A stretch of 64,000 nt of DNA, taken from Streptomyces sp. CB00455 (lineage in GTDB: Bacteria > Actinomycetota > Actinomycetes > Streptomycetales > Streptomycetaceae). Positions 63,419-64,000 of the stretch are shown here, piece after piece. Below the pieces are notes generated by a model that was not told the DNA's origin, searched no databases, and saw nothing but the letters and a program-made list of their open reading frames with translations. Positions within the stretch are counted from its first letter, which is position 1, and each line of letters starts with the position of its first letter. Location: positions 559,445-623,444 of the forward strand of contig NZ_LIVQ01000003.1 of NCBI RefSeq assembly GCF_001905445.1, read 5' to 3'. A program made the translations under genes and the position numbers.

Positions 63419-64000
63419 ATGACGGAGCCGAGTCCTCAACCCGTTGACGGTCCCAGCAGTCAGCCTCGGGAGGCGGACCGGTTGCGTGAGCTCCTCCGCT
63501 CTCCCGACTACCTCAGGGTCCTCGTCTACTCAGCCCTCATCGGCATTCCGGTGTCGCTGGTCGCGTTCTGGTTCCTCGTCGCACTCCACGAAGTGCAACA
63601 CGTCCTGTGGGCGGAGATTCCGCACCATCTGGGCTGGGACACGGCCCCATGGTGGTGGCCGCTGCCCCTGCTGCTGATCGCCGGCGTGCTCGTCGGCCTG
63701 ATCGCCACCCGCATGACCGGTGGAGGCGGCCACATACCCGCAGGCGGCCTGCACGCCGGCGCGATGCCCCCGGCCGCGCTGCCGGGCGTGGTACTCGCCG
63801 CGGCCGCGAGCCTGCCGCTGGGCGCGGTCCTGGGACCTGAGGCACCGCTGATCGCTCTGGGCGGCGGCCTGGCCCTGCTCTTCCGGCGCCTCACACGGAT
63901 AGCGGGTACCCCGCAAGCCACCGCGCTGCTGGGCGCGGCAGGTGCGGCAGCCGCCATCGCGGCGATCTTCGGCAATCCGCTGATCGCCGCTGTACTCCTC
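63419..64000 (+). CDS. ClC-family chloride channel or antiporter (3' truncated by window)
   Basis: 194 codons are visible. After a 45-residue charged start, helices begin at VLVYSALIGIPVSLVAFWFLVAL. GAVLGPEAPLIALGGG is the ClC anion-filter helix with GPEAP in place of the common GREGP, and GGGGHIPAGGLHAGAM precedes it. ATG 63419 has AAGGAGAG 8 bases upstream. The rest lies outside the window. The altered filter may mean a fluoride- or H+-coupled branch, but that is inference. Confidence 0.85.
   Translation, partial: MTEPSPQPVDGPSSQPREADRLRELLRSPDYLRVLVYSALIGIPVSLVAFWFLVALHEVQHVLWAEIPHHLGWDTAPWWWPLPLLLIAGVLVGLIATRMTGGGGHIPAGGLHAGAMPPAALPGVVLAAAASLPLGAVLGPEAPLIALGGGLALLFRRLTRIAGTPQATALLGAAGAAAAIAAIFGNPLIAAVLL

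Overview
The window is chromosomal DNA from a Streptomyces or a very close actinomycete. It has very high GC content, third codon positions that are nearly all G or C, many GTG starts, and Streptomyces core genes: a fasR-fabD-fabH-acpP-fabF fatty-acid cluster, a homodimeric pyruvate dehydrogenase E1 (aceE), DUF3052, DUF3145 and DUF4429 proteins, and secreted enzymes. From memory, the aceE/Ter neighbourhood and the fab cluster lie in the same part of the S. coelicolor chromosome. I could not compare sequences.

Layout. 1-10.1 kb: a TMEM165/GDT1-type membrane protein behind a yybP-ykoY (manganese) riboswitch, a secreted HNH nuclease, a PhoD-like phosphatase, a DedA-type protein, a two-helix protein resembling the TRADD-N-associated membrane domain, a lipoprotein, tRNA-Val, a coiled-coil protein, a DUF4383 protein and an FmdB-type zinc ribbon. 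10.1-19.8 kb: a tellurium-resistance (Ter) stress locus. Four minus-strand genes (CitE-like lyase, phosphoribosyltransferase-TRSP-StiP-PELOTA fusion, HAD hydrolase, O-methyltransferase) are chained by 4-base stop/start overlaps. Beside them lie three TerD paralogues, a TerA-like protein and a TerC/DUF475 membrane protein. 19.9-24.2 kb: AhpE-type peroxiredoxin, DUF3052 and divergent aceE.

24.3-33.6 kb: a potassium channel, a secreted I36-type inhibitor, a 14-helix efflux pump with its TetR regulator, a DUF1023 hydrolase, a DUF4429 protein, a MerR/aldo-keto reductase pair, a serine hydrolase and a pirin. 33.7-39.1 kb: fasR, fabDHPF and DUF3145. 39.4-49.0 kb: SGNH lipoprotein, GH3 beta-glucosidase with TetR, EI24 protein, Ohr peroxidase, a reductase with MarR, a zinc-ribbon membrane protein and a secreted lipase. 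49.2-56.5 kb: an MreB-like protein coupled to a GAF histidine kinase (both with eroded ATP-binding motifs), an 11-unit intergenic repeat array, an acyl-CoA carboxylase-like protein, an MFS transporter and a YbdK-type carboxylate-amine ligase.

56.6-60.0 kb is partly decayed: a frameshifted MFS remnant, an intact acyltransferase, and a broken ORF holding an 8-bp microsatellite. At 60.03-60.07 kb the 3' half of a tRNA plus its terminator marks the probable end of an integrated element. The cupin, flavin amine oxidase, second potassium channel and ClC channel to the right would be its cargo. The window ends inside the ClC gene.

Regulation is legible in several places: 19-bp MerR spacing, TetR-like palindromes, a family of probable leaderless promoters (TANNNT 6-7 bases before the start codon), and several strong hairpin terminators.
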